Positions 1 through 7,310 of a DNA stretch of 8,266 bases are shown here, one piece after another. Within the stretch, counting starts at the first letter, position 1; each line of letters starts with the position of its first letter. Below the pieces are notes generated by a model. It made no database searches. It had not been told where the DNA came from and worked only from the letters and a program-made list of their open reading frames with translations. The translations under genes and the position numbers were made by a program. Origin of the DNA: Marinobacterium sp. xm-d-530 (GTDB taxonomy: Bacteria; Pseudomonadota; Gammaproteobacteria; Pseudomonadales; Balneatricaceae); NCBI GenBank assembly GCA_949499045.1, contig CATEEE010000177.1:1-8266 (forward strand). The letters run 5' to 3'.

Positions 1-978
1 CAAGAACTTGAAAACCAGCAGCAGGTTAAAGAGTTAGCACCGTTGGTAACCGAATACATTCAAATCGACTACCGTCGTGCGTCCGAGATGAAAGAGTATC
101 TGTCGGCGGCTAATCTTATAAGCGAGCGTGGCTTTGTACTGGCCGATGATCAAACCAACGTCCTAATGGTGCGTGAGACCAATGCGGCTATCGAAGATAT
201 TCGTCGTACGTTGAAACGCTTTGATGTTGAAGTGGCACAGATCATGGTCGAAGCACGGGTTGTGACCGCTTCGGCGAACTTCTCTGAGAGTCTGGGTGTT
301 AAATGGGGTTTTGCTAACGGTCCAACCACTGTGCTTGGTGACGGTCAGCTCTCGTTTGGTTCTGGTATCACTGCTCCAGGCGTTGCAGGCGTTACTCAGT
401 CTGGCTTAAACGTGGACTTTGGTGTGGCGGGTCCCTCTTTGGCGGTTGGCTTTATCAAAAATTCGTTGCTGCTATCAGCAGAGCTTTCCGCACTAGAGAG
501 CTCAGGTAATGGTGAGGTGATTTCTCAGCCTAAGGTGATTACCACCAACGGCAAGGCTGCCAATATCACGTCTGGCCAACAGATTCCTTACCAAACAGTT
601 GAAGACGGCACAACGACAACCGCGTTCAAAGATGTTGCCCTCTCGCTTAACGTAACACCGCAACTTAACCCTGGTGATCGAATCGCTATGGACCTTGCTA
701 TTAATCAGGATAGTGTGGGTTCAACATTGGCTAATGGTGAAATTTCTATCAATACAAACCAATTAACTACTTCGGTTGTGGTTAACGATGGTGATACCAT
801 AGTACTTGGTGGGGTTTTCCGTACTGAAGCATCCGATGGTGTTCAGAAGGTTCCAGGTCTGGGTGATCTGCCTGTTATAGGTGCTGCGTTTAGAAATCGA
901 CAGACCACTGAACAGAAGAACGAATTGTTGATCTTCATTACCCCGAAACTGATTCGTGAGTCACTGAACGTGCGGTAG
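1..978 (+). CDS. pilQ: Type IV pilus secretin PilQ, C-terminal part (5' end outside window)
   Basis: PilQ forms the multimeric outer-membrane channel through which the type IV pilus fibre is extruded and retracted. The frame is open from base 1, so this is the last 325 residues of a longer protein; family members are usually about 700 residues. Residues 1-77 of the fragment fit the end of the periplasmic N-domains. From about residue 78 (VEARVV) to the end is the secretin beta-barrel domain, including QPKVITTNGKAA and a complete secretin family signature at bases 790-891: GDTIVLGGV, 11 residues, then VPGLGDLPVIGAAF. The C-terminus (LLIFITPKLI) is typical. A type II secretion GspD would share the signature, but the tight link to aroK (14 nt) is the classic pilMNOPQ-aroK-aroB arrangement, so PilQ is preferred. 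The first ATG or TTG inside the window is not the real start. Confidence 0.95.
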   Translation, partial: QELENQQQVKELAPLVTEYIQIDYRRASEMKEYLSAANLISERGFVLADDQTNVLMVRETNAAIEDIRRTLKRFDVEVAQIMVEARVVTASANFSESLGVKWGFANGPTTVLGDGQLSFGSGITAPGVAGVTQSGLNVDFGVAGPSLAVGFIKNSLLLSAELSALESSGNGEVISQPKVITTNGKAANITSGQQIPYQTVEDGTTTTAFKDVALSLNVTPQLNPGDRIAMDLAINQDSVGSTLANGEISINTNQLTTSVVVNDGDTIVLGGVFRTEASDGVQKVPGLGDLPVIGAAFRNRQTTEQKNELLIFITPKLIRESLNVR

Positions 979-992
979 TGTAAGGCTGTTTT

Positions 993-1517
993 TTGAAAAT
1001 ATTTTTAATTGGCCCTATGGGATCTGGAAAGAGCACCATAGGGCGTTTGCTTTCTAACGAGCTGAAATTGGAGTTCATTGACTCCGATAAAGTGATTGTT
1101 GATCGAGCGGGTGCCGATATTCCTTGGATCTTTGATGTCGAAGGTGAAGAGGGCTTTCGTGACCGTGAACAGACGGTCATCGATCTGATTACGCAGCAAG
1201 ATGACATCGTCCTCGCAACGGGCGGTGGCGCTGTCATGCGCCCGTCTAACAGAGAGTTCCTCCGCAGTCGTGGCTTTGTTATCTATCTTGAAACCAGTAT
1301 CGATCAGCAGATTGAGCGAACCGCACGTGATCGCAACCGTCCACTATTGCAAACACAAGATCCTCGTAAAACGTTAGAGACTCTTTTAGAGAAACGTGAT
1401 CCCCTCTACCGCGATACCGCCGATATGATTCTGCGAACCGATCGTAGGCATCCGCGCATGGTCATCAGTGAGATCGTAAAAGCCCTTAAAAAACACCGCG
1501 TCCTCAAAAGCGCGTAG
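993..1517 (+). CDS. aroK: Shikimate kinase (TTG start)
   Basis: Cytoplasmic enzyme that phosphorylates shikimate at the 3-hydroxyl with ATP, the fifth step of the shikimate pathway. The protein is 174 residues, the normal length for the family. Visible elements are the P-loop GPMGSGKST (residues 7-15), the shikimate-binding Asp32 in DSD and Arg56 in GFR, the GGG loop at 77-79, the lid motif RDRNRPLL (112-119, lid Arg116) and the adenine-side motif RDPLYRDTAD (135-144). The start is TTG at 993. An in-frame TAA at 981-983 and the absence of ATG or GTG before the P-loop leave no other start; the next ATG (1017) would cut into the P-loop. A modest Shine-Dalgarno AAGG lies at 982-985, 7 nt upstream. 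It is 14 nt after pilQ and 14 nt before aroB, so co-transcription is likely. A 9-bp inverted repeat lies inside the first codons. Confidence 0.97.
   Translation: MKIFLIGPMGSGKSTIGRLLSNELKLEFIDSDKVIVDRAGADIPWIFDVEGEEGFRDREQTVIDLITQQDDIVLATGGGAVMRPSNREFLRSRGFVIYLETSIDQQIERTARDRNRPLLQTQDPRKTLETLLEKRDPLYRDTADMILRTDRRHPRMVISEIVKALKKHRVLKSA
1012..1044 (+). repeat. Perfect 9-bp inverted repeat in the 5' coding region of aroK
   Basis: GCCCTATGG at 1012-1020 and CCATAGGGC at 1036-1044 are exact reverse complements separated by a 15-nt loop. In mRNA they would form a hairpin with six G-C pairs of nine, starting 20 nt after the first base of the TTG start codon. The arms encode part of the P-loop and the residues after it. 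The repeat is read directly; any role in translation is inference, since a 9-bp match could also arise by chance in a window of this size. Confidence 0.6.
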
Positions 1518-1531
1518 TCAGGATTCATCGC

Positions 1532-2614
1532 ATGCAAGAGTTAAAAGTCGACCTAGGTGACCGTAGTTATCCGATCTATGTCGGTGATCATCTTTTTCAG
1601 AAAGTAGATATTGCGGGTGCGATTCGGGGTAAGCAGGTGATGATCGTTACTAATGAAACGATTGCCCCGCTCTACTTAAATGCACTGCGTGATCAACTTT
1701 CTGGCCTTCAAGTGGACGAAGTGATTCTGCCTGATGGTGAGTCTTTCAAAACCTTAGAGACACTTAATCTGATCTTTGACGCGCTGTTGCAGATGCGCCA
1801 TAACCGGACGACAACACTGATCGCTCTAGGTGGTGGTGTCATTGGTGATATGACCGGTTTTGCAGCGGCCTCCTACCAACGCGGTGTCGATTTTATTCAG
1901 ATTCCTACCACGCTGCTCTCTCAGGTGGACTCATCGGTAGGGGGTAAAACGGGCGTGAACCATCCACTGGGTAAAAATATGATTGGCGCTTTCTATCAGC
2001 CGAAAGCGGTGTTGGCCGATACCGATGTTCTGAAGACACTGCCTGAGCGTGAGTTGGCGGCCGGCCTAGCCGAGGTGATTAAGTACGGCCTGATCTACGA
2101 TGTTGAATTTCTTGCTTGGCTGGAAAAAAACACTGAGGGTTTAAACGACTGTGATCCTGAGTTGATGGCTTATGCGATTAAGCGTTCCTGTGAAATTAAA
2201 GCAGAGGTCGTTGCACAAGATGAGCGTGAAGGGGGTATTCGTGCCATTTTGAATCTTGGCCACACCTTTGGTCATGCTATAGAAACGGATCAGGGCTATG
2301 GTAATTGGCTGCATGGTGAAGCCGTAGGTGCAGGTATGTGGATGGCTGCGGATCTTTCGATGCGACTCGGTTGGTTGGAATCTGCCGATCTAGCACGTGT
2401 TGAAACACTGTTGCGTCGGGCTAAATTACCGATTGCGCCTCCAGCTGATATGACACCGGATCGGTTTATCGAGTTGATGTCGGTGGACAAGAAGGTTTTG
2501 GACGGTCAGATCCGTCTGGTGTTGTTACAGACGCTTGGAGAAGCATTCGTCACCAGTGATGTTGATCCACAAGCCCTAATAGCGACACTTAAGCAGCACT
2601 ATAGCGGCGAATAA
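1532..2614 (+). CDS. aroB: 3-dehydroquinate synthase
   Basis: Cytoplasmic NAD+ and divalent-metal dependent enzyme that converts DAHP to 3-dehydroquinate, the second step of the shikimate pathway. The 360 residues match the usual length (about 360). Key elements are DGE (68-70), the NAD-binding loop GGGVIGDMTGF (100-110), PTTLLSQVDSSVGGKTGVNH (125-144) with substrate-binding residues, and KNMIGAFYQP (148-157). The expected three metal ligands are Glu181 (GLAEVIKYG), His244 (NLGHTFGH) and His261 (LHGEAV), spaced as in characterised enzymes (63 and 17 residues). ATG at 1532 is supported by AGGA at 1520-1523, 8 nt upstream, and by the N-terminus aligning with the family. It lies 14 nt after aroK, and an intrinsic terminator begins about 15 nt after the stop codon, so it is probably the last gene of the pilQ-aroK-aroB transcript. 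Confidence 0.98.
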   Translation: MQELKVDLGDRSYPIYVGDHLFQKVDIAGAIRGKQVMIVTNETIAPLYLNALRDQLSGLQVDEVILPDGESFKTLETLNLIFDALLQMRHNRTTTLIALGGGVIGDMTGFAAASYQRGVDFIQIPTTLLSQVDSSVGGKTGVNHPLGKNMIGAFYQPKAVLADTDVLKTLPERELAAGLAEVIKYGLIYDVEFLAWLEKNTEGLNDCDPELMAYAIKRSCEIKAEVVAQDEREGGIRAILNLGHTFGHAIETDQGYGNWLHGEAVGAGMWMAADLSMRLGWLESADLARVETLLRRAKLPIAPPADMTPDRFIELMSVDKKVLDGQIRLVLLQTLGEAFVTSDVDPQALIATLKQHYSGE

Positions 2615-2629
2615 AAAGATTCCGACCTG

Positions 2630-2657
2630 AAAAACGCGCCAATTTGGCGCGTTTTTT
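2630..2657 (+). terminator. Intrinsic terminator after aroB
   Basis: AAAACGCGCC (2631-2640) pairs perfectly with GGCGCGTTTT (2646-2655) around the 5-nt loop AATTT, where a further A-T pair can form. The GC-rich core of six pairs is followed directly by six T (2652-2657), the classic rho-independent form. It ends the pilQ-aroK-aroB transcript and insulates gltB. A run of five A on the 5' side (2630-2634) gives it some capacity on the - strand too, but no - strand gene needs it here. Confidence 0.93.
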
Positions 2658-2660
2658 GCT
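2644..2660 (+). promoter_or_regulatory. Candidate sigma-54 (RpoN) -24/-12 promoter element for gltBD
   Basis: TTGGCGCG (2644-2651), four bases, then TTGCT (2656-2660) matches the sigma-54 consensus YTGGCACG-N4-TTGCW with one mismatch in the -24 block (A to G). The invariant GG (2646-2647) and GC (2658-2659) are exactly 10 nt apart, as required. It points toward gltB and would start RNA near 2670. The site overlaps the 3' arm and T-run of the aroB terminator, so much of the match could be a by-product of the terminator. No convincing NtrC binding site was seen upstream in the end of aroB. The match is seen; its function is inference from the nitrogen-assimilation role of gltBD. Confidence 0.4.
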
Positions 2661-2674
2661 TTTTATTGGTCGAT

Positions 2675-2703
2675 TTGTAGCCAAGGCCGTAGAAGTGTAG
2701 AAT
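2675..2703 (+). promoter_or_regulatory. Candidate sigma-70 promoter for gltBD
   Basis: A good -10 box TAGAAT (2698-2703, 5 of 6 to TATAAT) lies 17 nt from a weak -35 TTGTAG (2675-2680, 3 of 6). Transcription would start near 2710, giving a leader of about 87 nt. The weak -35 suggests that an activator may be needed. The -10 region lies in a short direct repeat, GTAGAA at 2689-2694 and 2697-2702. No better -10/-35 pair was seen between the terminator and the gltB start. Confidence 0.5.
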
Positions 2704-2718
2704 TACGATCCCATTTTG

Positions 2719-2765
2719 CCTCTGTGTCATTTCTCCAGAGGTGTATTCAGGTTTTAAGTTCCTGA
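2719..2765 (+). promoter_or_regulatory. gltB leader region with two small hairpins
   Basis: CCTCTG (2719-2724) pairs with CAGAGG (2736-2741) around an 11-nt loop. TCAGG (2747-2751) pairs with CCTGA (2761-2765) around a 9-nt loop. Both would lie in the 5' untranslated leader of gltB if transcription starts near 2710. Neither is followed by a T-run strong enough for an attenuator, and I recognise no known riboswitch. The pairings are short and could be fortuitous. Confidence 0.3.
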
Positions 2766-2796
2766 TTTTATTAAAGTTTTTAGGTAGGAATAGCGT

Positions 2797-5700
2797 ATGA
2801 GCAACGGTCTGTATCGCGCGGATGAATTTAAAGATAACTGCGGTTTTGGTCTAATGGCCCACATGCAGGGCGAAGCAAGTCATAAAGTACTTGATAACGC
2901 CATTGAGGCATTGGCCTGCATGACTCACCGTGGTGGTATTGCAGCGGATGGTAAGACGGGTGATGGATGTGGTCTGTTGATGCAGATGCCACGTGATTTC
3001 ATGCGTGCAGCCGCTAAGAAAGAGTTAAATGTCGATCTGACCGATACCTTCGCTGTTGGCATGGTGTTCTTATCGAAGGATGCTGCGGCAGCAGACAATG
3101 CTCGTTCAGTCATGAATCGTGAACTTGAAGCGCAAGGCCTTACCGTTGCTGGCTGGCGTATCGTTCCGACAGATGACAGCTGCCTTGGTCCTATCGCAAA
3201 AGAGACTCTTCCTCAGATTGAGCAAGTTCTGATCAATGTGTCAGACATGGATGCAAAAGCGCTTGAAGTTGCGCTGTTTGTGGCTCGCCGTAAAGTAGAG
3301 ATCGCTCTATCTGATGATGCAGATTTCTACATCTGTACCCTATCTGAGCGCGTGATTAGCTACAAAGGCTTGATGATGCCTGTTGATCTGCCAGTGTTCT
3401 ATAAAGACCTAGCAGACCCAGAATTGAAGACAGCGGTGTGTACCTACCACCAGCGCTTCTCAACCAACACGGCGCCTCGTTGGCCTTTGGCTCAGCCGTT
3501 CCGTTTCCTAGCTCACAACGGTGAAATCAACACTGTTGAAGGTAACCGTAACTGGGCTCGTGCACGTGCGTCTAAATTTGCTACACCATTGATTCCAAAC
3601 TTGGATGAACTGCAGCCAATTGTTAACACCACCGGCTCTGACTCGTCCTCAATGGATAACATGATCGAATTCTTGTTGGTCGGCGGTATCGATATCTACC
3701 GTGCCGTTCGTATGATCATTCCACCAGCGTGGCAGAATGTTGACACGATGGACACCCAGTTACGTGCATTCTATGAGTACAACTCAATGCACATGGAAGC
3801 TTGGGATGGTCCTGCGGGTATGGTTATGACTGATGGTCGTTACGCGGTCTGTCTTCTAGACCGTAACGGCCTTCGCCCATCTCGTTGGGTAATGACTAAA
3901 GATGGAATGATCTGTACTGCCTCTGAGATCGGTGTGTTCAGCTACGAGCCAAGCGATATCGTTGCTCAAGGCCGTGTTGGACCAGGTCAAATTCTTGCCA
4001 TCGACACTGAAACAGGCGATGTGCTGCATACTGACGATGTCGATAACCGTCTTAAAAAAGCACAGCCTTACAAGCAGTGGTTGAAAGAGAATACACTGCG
4101 CCTAGAGAATACGATGAACCTATCAGCTGAAGCGGAAGCGCTCAGTGATATGTCCCCAGAAGAGACCAAAACTTACATGAAGATGTTCAATGTAAGTTTT
4201 GAAGAGCGTGACCAAGTGCTCCGTCCATTGGGTGAAAGCGCTATGGAAGCAGTTGGTTCTATGGGTGATGACAAGCCGATGGCTGTGTTGTCAGAGAAGA
4301 TCCGTTCGCCATACGATTACTTCCGTCAGCAGTTCGCGCAGGTGACTAACCCACCGATCGATCCACTGCGTGAAGCGATCGTGATGTCACTAGAGACCTG
4401 CCTAGGTCGTGAGCAAAACGTATTTGAAGAGACTGCAGACCACGCGCGCCGTGTTGTCTTGACGATGCCAGTTCTCTCTGCAAGCAAGTTCATCCGCATC
4501 CGTGACAACGATGAGAAAGGGTTCGAGGTTGCAATTATTGACCTTAACTACAACCCAGAAGAGTTGTCCCTTGATAAAGCGATCCTGGCAGTCTGCGATA
4601 AGGCAGAAGCTGAAGTTCGTTCGGGCAAGTCGATCATCATCCTATCAGATGCCAACATCGAGAAAGGTAAATTACCTATTCACGCAGCGATGGCGACCGG
4701 TGCGGTTCACCACCGTCTGATCGATACCGGTATCCGTACTGATGCCAACATCATTGTTGAGACGGGCACAGCACGTGATCCACACCACTTCGCAGTACTG
4801 TTCGGTTTTGGTGCTACAGCGGTCTACCCATACTTGGCTTATCGTGTACTGTCCGATCTATGTCGTACTGGTGAGATGCTGCAAGATGCTCTGCAAAGCC
4901 ATGAAAATTACCGTAAAGGTATCGATAAAGGCCTGTTTAAGATCCTATCTAAAATGGGTATCTCGACCATTGCATCGTACCGTGGTGCTCAGCTGTTTGA
5001 AGCCATTGGCCTTAGCGATGAAGTAGTCGATCTCTGTTTTAAAGGCGTTACTAGCCGTATCCAGGGTTCTAAGTTCGCTCACTTCGAAGAGGATCAAGCG
5101 GCGTTGGCTAAAACAGCCTTCATCGCGCGTAAGCCGATCACTGATGGTGGCTTATTGAAGTACAAGTTTGGTGGTGAGTACCACGCCTACAACCCAGATG
5201 TGGTTCAAGCGATCCACGAAGCGGTTAAGTCGGGTGATCAGAAACACTACGACCGTTACGCAAAACTGGTTAACGAACGTGGAATCGCTACGATTCGTGA
5301 CATGCTGAAGCTTAAGGATGTAACTCCGATCAGAATCGATGAAGTAGAGCCGGCTGAGGCGATCTACCCACGCTTTGATACAGCGGCAATGTCACTCGGT
5401 GCTCTCTCTCCAGAGGCGCACGAAGCACTGGCTGTTGCGATGAACGAACTGGGCGGACGCTCTAACTCAGGTGAGGGTGGTGAAGATCCTGCTCGTCACG
5501 GCACCATGAAGCGATCTAAGATCAAGCAGGTCGCGTCAGGTCGTTTTGGTGTAACACCAGAATACCTTGTTAATGCTGATGTTATGCAGATCAAGGTTGC
5601 TCAGGGTGCGAAACCGGGTGAAGGTGGCCAGCTACCAGGTGGTAAGGTTAACAGCCTAATCGCGCGCCTACGTTACTCAGTACCGGGTGTGACACTGATT

Positions 5701-7251
5701 TCGCCACCACCGCACCACGATATCTACTCGATCGAGGATTTGGCGCAGCTTATTTTCGACCTTAAACAGGTGAACCCTGAAGGTCTGGTTTCTGTGAAGC
5801 TGGTCTCTCGTCCAGGTGTCGGTACTATCGCTTGTGGTGTGGCTAAAGCGTATGCTGATTTGATCACTATTTCGGGTTACGACGGTGGTACAGCGGCATC
5901 TCCACTCACATCGATTCACTACGCAGGTTCTCCTTGGGAACTGGGTCTAGCTGATACTCATCAATCTCTTCGCGGCAACCACTTACGTGGTGCGATTCGT
6001 CTTCAGACAGATGGCGGATTGAAGACGGGTCTAGATGTGGTTAAAGGTGCGCTATTGGGTGCAGAGAGCTTCGGTTTCGGCACAATGCCAATGGTGGCAT
6101 TGGGTTGTAAGTACCTACGTATATGTCACTTGAACAACTGTGCGACCGGTGTTGCGACACAGAACGATCGTCTTCGTAGCGATCACTTCCGCGGTACGGT
6201 TGAGATGGTTAAAAACTACTTCCGCTTTGTGGCTGAAGAGGTTCGTCAGATCATGGCTCAGCTTGGTCTGCGTACCATTGAAGAGATGGTTGGTCGTGTT
6301 GATCTTCTAGAGATCATCGAAGGCAAAACAGATCGCCAGAAATCACTGGATCTGACGCCTCTAATTAGCGATGCCGGTGTACCTGCAGATCGTCCACAAA
6401 CGGTTCAGCAAGAGCGTAACGTACCGTTTGATGAAGGTCGTCTAAACACAGACATGTTGGCGATGGCTCAAGCGGCAATTGATTCAGCAGCCGGTGGCGA
6501 ATTTGAACTGACAATCACTAACTGCGACCGTTCAGTTGGTGCACGTACTTCCGGCGCTATCGCCAAGAAGCACGGCAACTTGGGTATGGAAAACAATCCA
6601 ATTACCTTTAAGTTCCGTGGCCACGCGGGCCAATCCTTCGGTGTATGGAATGCCGGTGGTCAGAACCTTCTTCTTGAAGGTGATGCGAACGACTACGTCG
6701 GTAAAGGCATGGCAGGTGGTAAAATCGTCATCAAGCCATTCTCAGAAGTGACCTATGCATCACAAGAGACGGCAATCATCGGTAACACCTGTCTATACGG
6801 TGCAACAGGCGGTAAGTTGTTAGCTGCAGGCTGTGCCGGTGAACGTTTCGGTGTTCGTAACTCTGGTGTTCACGCTGTTGTTGAAGGTGCGGGCGATCAC
6901 TGTTGTGAGTACATGACTGGCGGCTTGGTAACGGTGCTTGGTGATACAGGCTACAACTTCGGTGCAGGTATGACCGGTGGTTTCGCTTACGTACTCGATA
7001 AAGATCGTACTTTCGTGGATAAGTACAACCACGAATTGGTTGATATCCACCGTATCCACACCGAACACATGGAACAGTACAAAAACCACTTGCGCTCAGT
7101 GATTATCGAATTTGTTCGTGAAACGGGCAGTGCGTGGGGCCAGGAAATTCTTGATAACTACGAAGATTTCCTTGGCAGCTTCTGGTTGGTTAAGCCAAAA
7201 GCAGCAAGCTTAGATGTTTTGTTAAACAGCATGACACAGGCTCCAGAGTAA
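2797..7251 (+). CDS. gltB: Glutamate synthase (NADPH) large (alpha) subunit
   Basis: Catalytic subunit of GOGAT: it hydrolyses glutamine and channels the ammonia to 2-oxoglutarate, giving two glutamates with electrons supplied by GltD. At 1484 residues it has the usual length and is intact. The first 14 residues are a short propeptide, expected to be removed to expose the N-terminal nucleophile Cys15 (CGFG). The class II glutaminase domain (15 to about 430) shows THRGG (43-47), RFSTNT (220-225) and AHNGEINT (239-246, with the oxyanion Asn-Gly at 241-242). The central domain contains QVTNPPIDPLRE (515-526). The FMN synthase domain shows SLGALSPEA (from 866), GGRSNSGEGGED (886-897) and GYDGGTAASP (1027-1036). 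The 3Fe-4S cysteines are Cys1104, Cys1110 and Cys1115. The C-terminal beta-helix has glycine repeats such as GKGMAGGKIVI (1302-1312). ATG at 2797 follows AGGA at 2786-2789. Arg codons are almost all CGT/CGC, suggesting high expression. gltD follows as its partner. Confidence 0.99.
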   Translation: MSNGLYRADEFKDNCGFGLMAHMQGEASHKVLDNAIEALACMTHRGGIAADGKTGDGCGLLMQMPRDFMRAAAKKELNVDLTDTFAVGMVFLSKDAAAADNARSVMNRELEAQGLTVAGWRIVPTDDSCLGPIAKETLPQIEQVLINVSDMDAKALEVALFVARRKVEIALSDDADFYICTLSERVISYKGLMMPVDLPVFYKDLADPELKTAVCTYHQRFSTNTAPRWPLAQPFRFLAHNGEINTVEGNRNWARARASKFATPLIPNLDELQPIVNTTGSDSSSMDNMIEFLLVGGIDIYRAVRMIIPPAWQNVDTMDTQLRAFYEYNSMHMEAWDGPAGMVMTDGRYAVCLLDRNGLRPSRWVMTKDGMICTASEIGVFSYEPSDIVAQGRVGPGQILAIDTETGDVLHTDDVDNRLKKAQPYKQWLKENTLRLENTMNLSAEAEALSDMSPEETKTYMKMFNVSFEERDQVLRPLGESAMEAVGSMGDDKPMAVLSEKIRSPYDYFRQQFAQVTNPPIDPLREAIVMSLETCLGREQNVFEETADHARRVVLTMPVLSASKFIRIRDNDEKGFEVAIIDLNYNPEELSLDKAILAVCDKAEAEVRSGKSIIILSDANIEKGKLPIHAAMATGAVHHRLIDTGIRTDANIIVETGTARDPHHFAVLFGFGATAVYPYLAYRVLSDLCRTGEMLQDALQSHENYRKGIDKGLFKILSKMGISTIASYRGAQLFEAIGLSDEVVDLCFKGVTSRIQGSKFAHFEEDQAALAKTAFIARKPITDGGLLKYKFGGEYHAYNPDVVQAIHEAVKSGDQKHYDRYAKLVNERGIATIRDMLKLKDVTPIRIDEVEPAEAIYPRFDTAAMSLGALSPEAHEALAVAMNELGGRSNSGEGGEDPARHGTMKRSKIKQVASGRFGVTPEYLVNADVMQIKVAQGAKPGEGGQLPGGKVNSLIARLRYSVPGVTLISPPPHHDIYSIEDLAQLIFDLKQVNPEGLVSVKLVSRPGVGTIACGVAKAYADLITISGYDGGTAASPLTSIHYAGSPWELGLADTHQSLRGNHLRGAIRLQTDGGLKTGLDVVKGALLGAESFGFGTMPMVALGCKYLRICHLNNCATGVATQNDRLRSDHFRGTVEMVKNYFRFVAEEVRQIMAQLGLRTIEEMVGRVDLLEIIEGKTDRQKSLDLTPLISDAGVPADRPQTVQQERNVPFDEGRLNTDMLAMAQAAIDSAAGGEFELTITNCDRSVGARTSGAIAKKHGNLGMENNPITFKFRGHAGQSFGVWNAGGQNLLLEGDANDYVGKGMAGGKIVIKPFSEVTYASQETAIIGNTCLYGATGGKLLAAGCAGERFGVRNSGVHAVVEGAGDHCCEYMTGGLVTVLGDTGYNFGAGMTGGFAYVLDKDRTFVDKYNHELVDIHRIHTEHMEQYKNHLRSVIIEFVRETGSAWGQEILDNYEDFLGSFWLVKPKAASLDVLLNSMTQAPE

Positions 7252-7273
7252 GTTTTAGGTTTATTAGATTATC

Positions 7274-7291
7274 GCCCAGACGAGTTTGGGC
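7274..7291 (+). other. Hairpin between gltB and gltD, not a terminator
   Basis: GCCCAGA (7274-7280) pairs with TTTGGGC (7285-7291) around the tetraloop CGAG, giving seven pairs with one G-T wobble. The following bases (CTTAGACAAG) lack a T-run, so it should not stop transcription. It lies 22 nt after the gltB stop and ends 19 nt before the gltD start, just upstream of the gltD ribosome binding site. It could protect or process the mRNA, or tune the GltB to GltD ratio; that is inference. Confidence 0.55.
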
Positions 7292-7310
7292 TTAGACAAG
7301 AGGTGGGACT

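Noticed and set aside
43..978. Treating TTG at 43 as the start of a 311-residue protein.
   Set aside because: The same frame is open back to base 1 with sequence continuous with a secretin N-domain, so this is the truncated end of pilQ rather than a short gene.
938..1237. A 99-codon - strand frame across the pilQ-aroK junction.
   Set aside because: It lies antisense to two well-supported genes, with a low-complexity Ser/Pro-rich translation and no recognisable domain.
2741..2800. A 19-codon reading frame from GTG at 2741 whose TGA overlaps the gltB ATG (ATGA), resembling a coupled leader peptide.
   Set aside because: It has no Shine-Dalgarno at a usable distance, starts inside a potential hairpin arm, and its composition (MYSGFKFLILLKFLGRNSV) shows no regulatory run of one amino acid. 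Chance is the simpler reading.
4502..5026. Out-of-frame + strand open frames inside gltB (72 and 94 codons).
   Set aside because: gltB is continuous through this stretch with conserved protein sequence, so there is no frameshift or nested gene to invoke.
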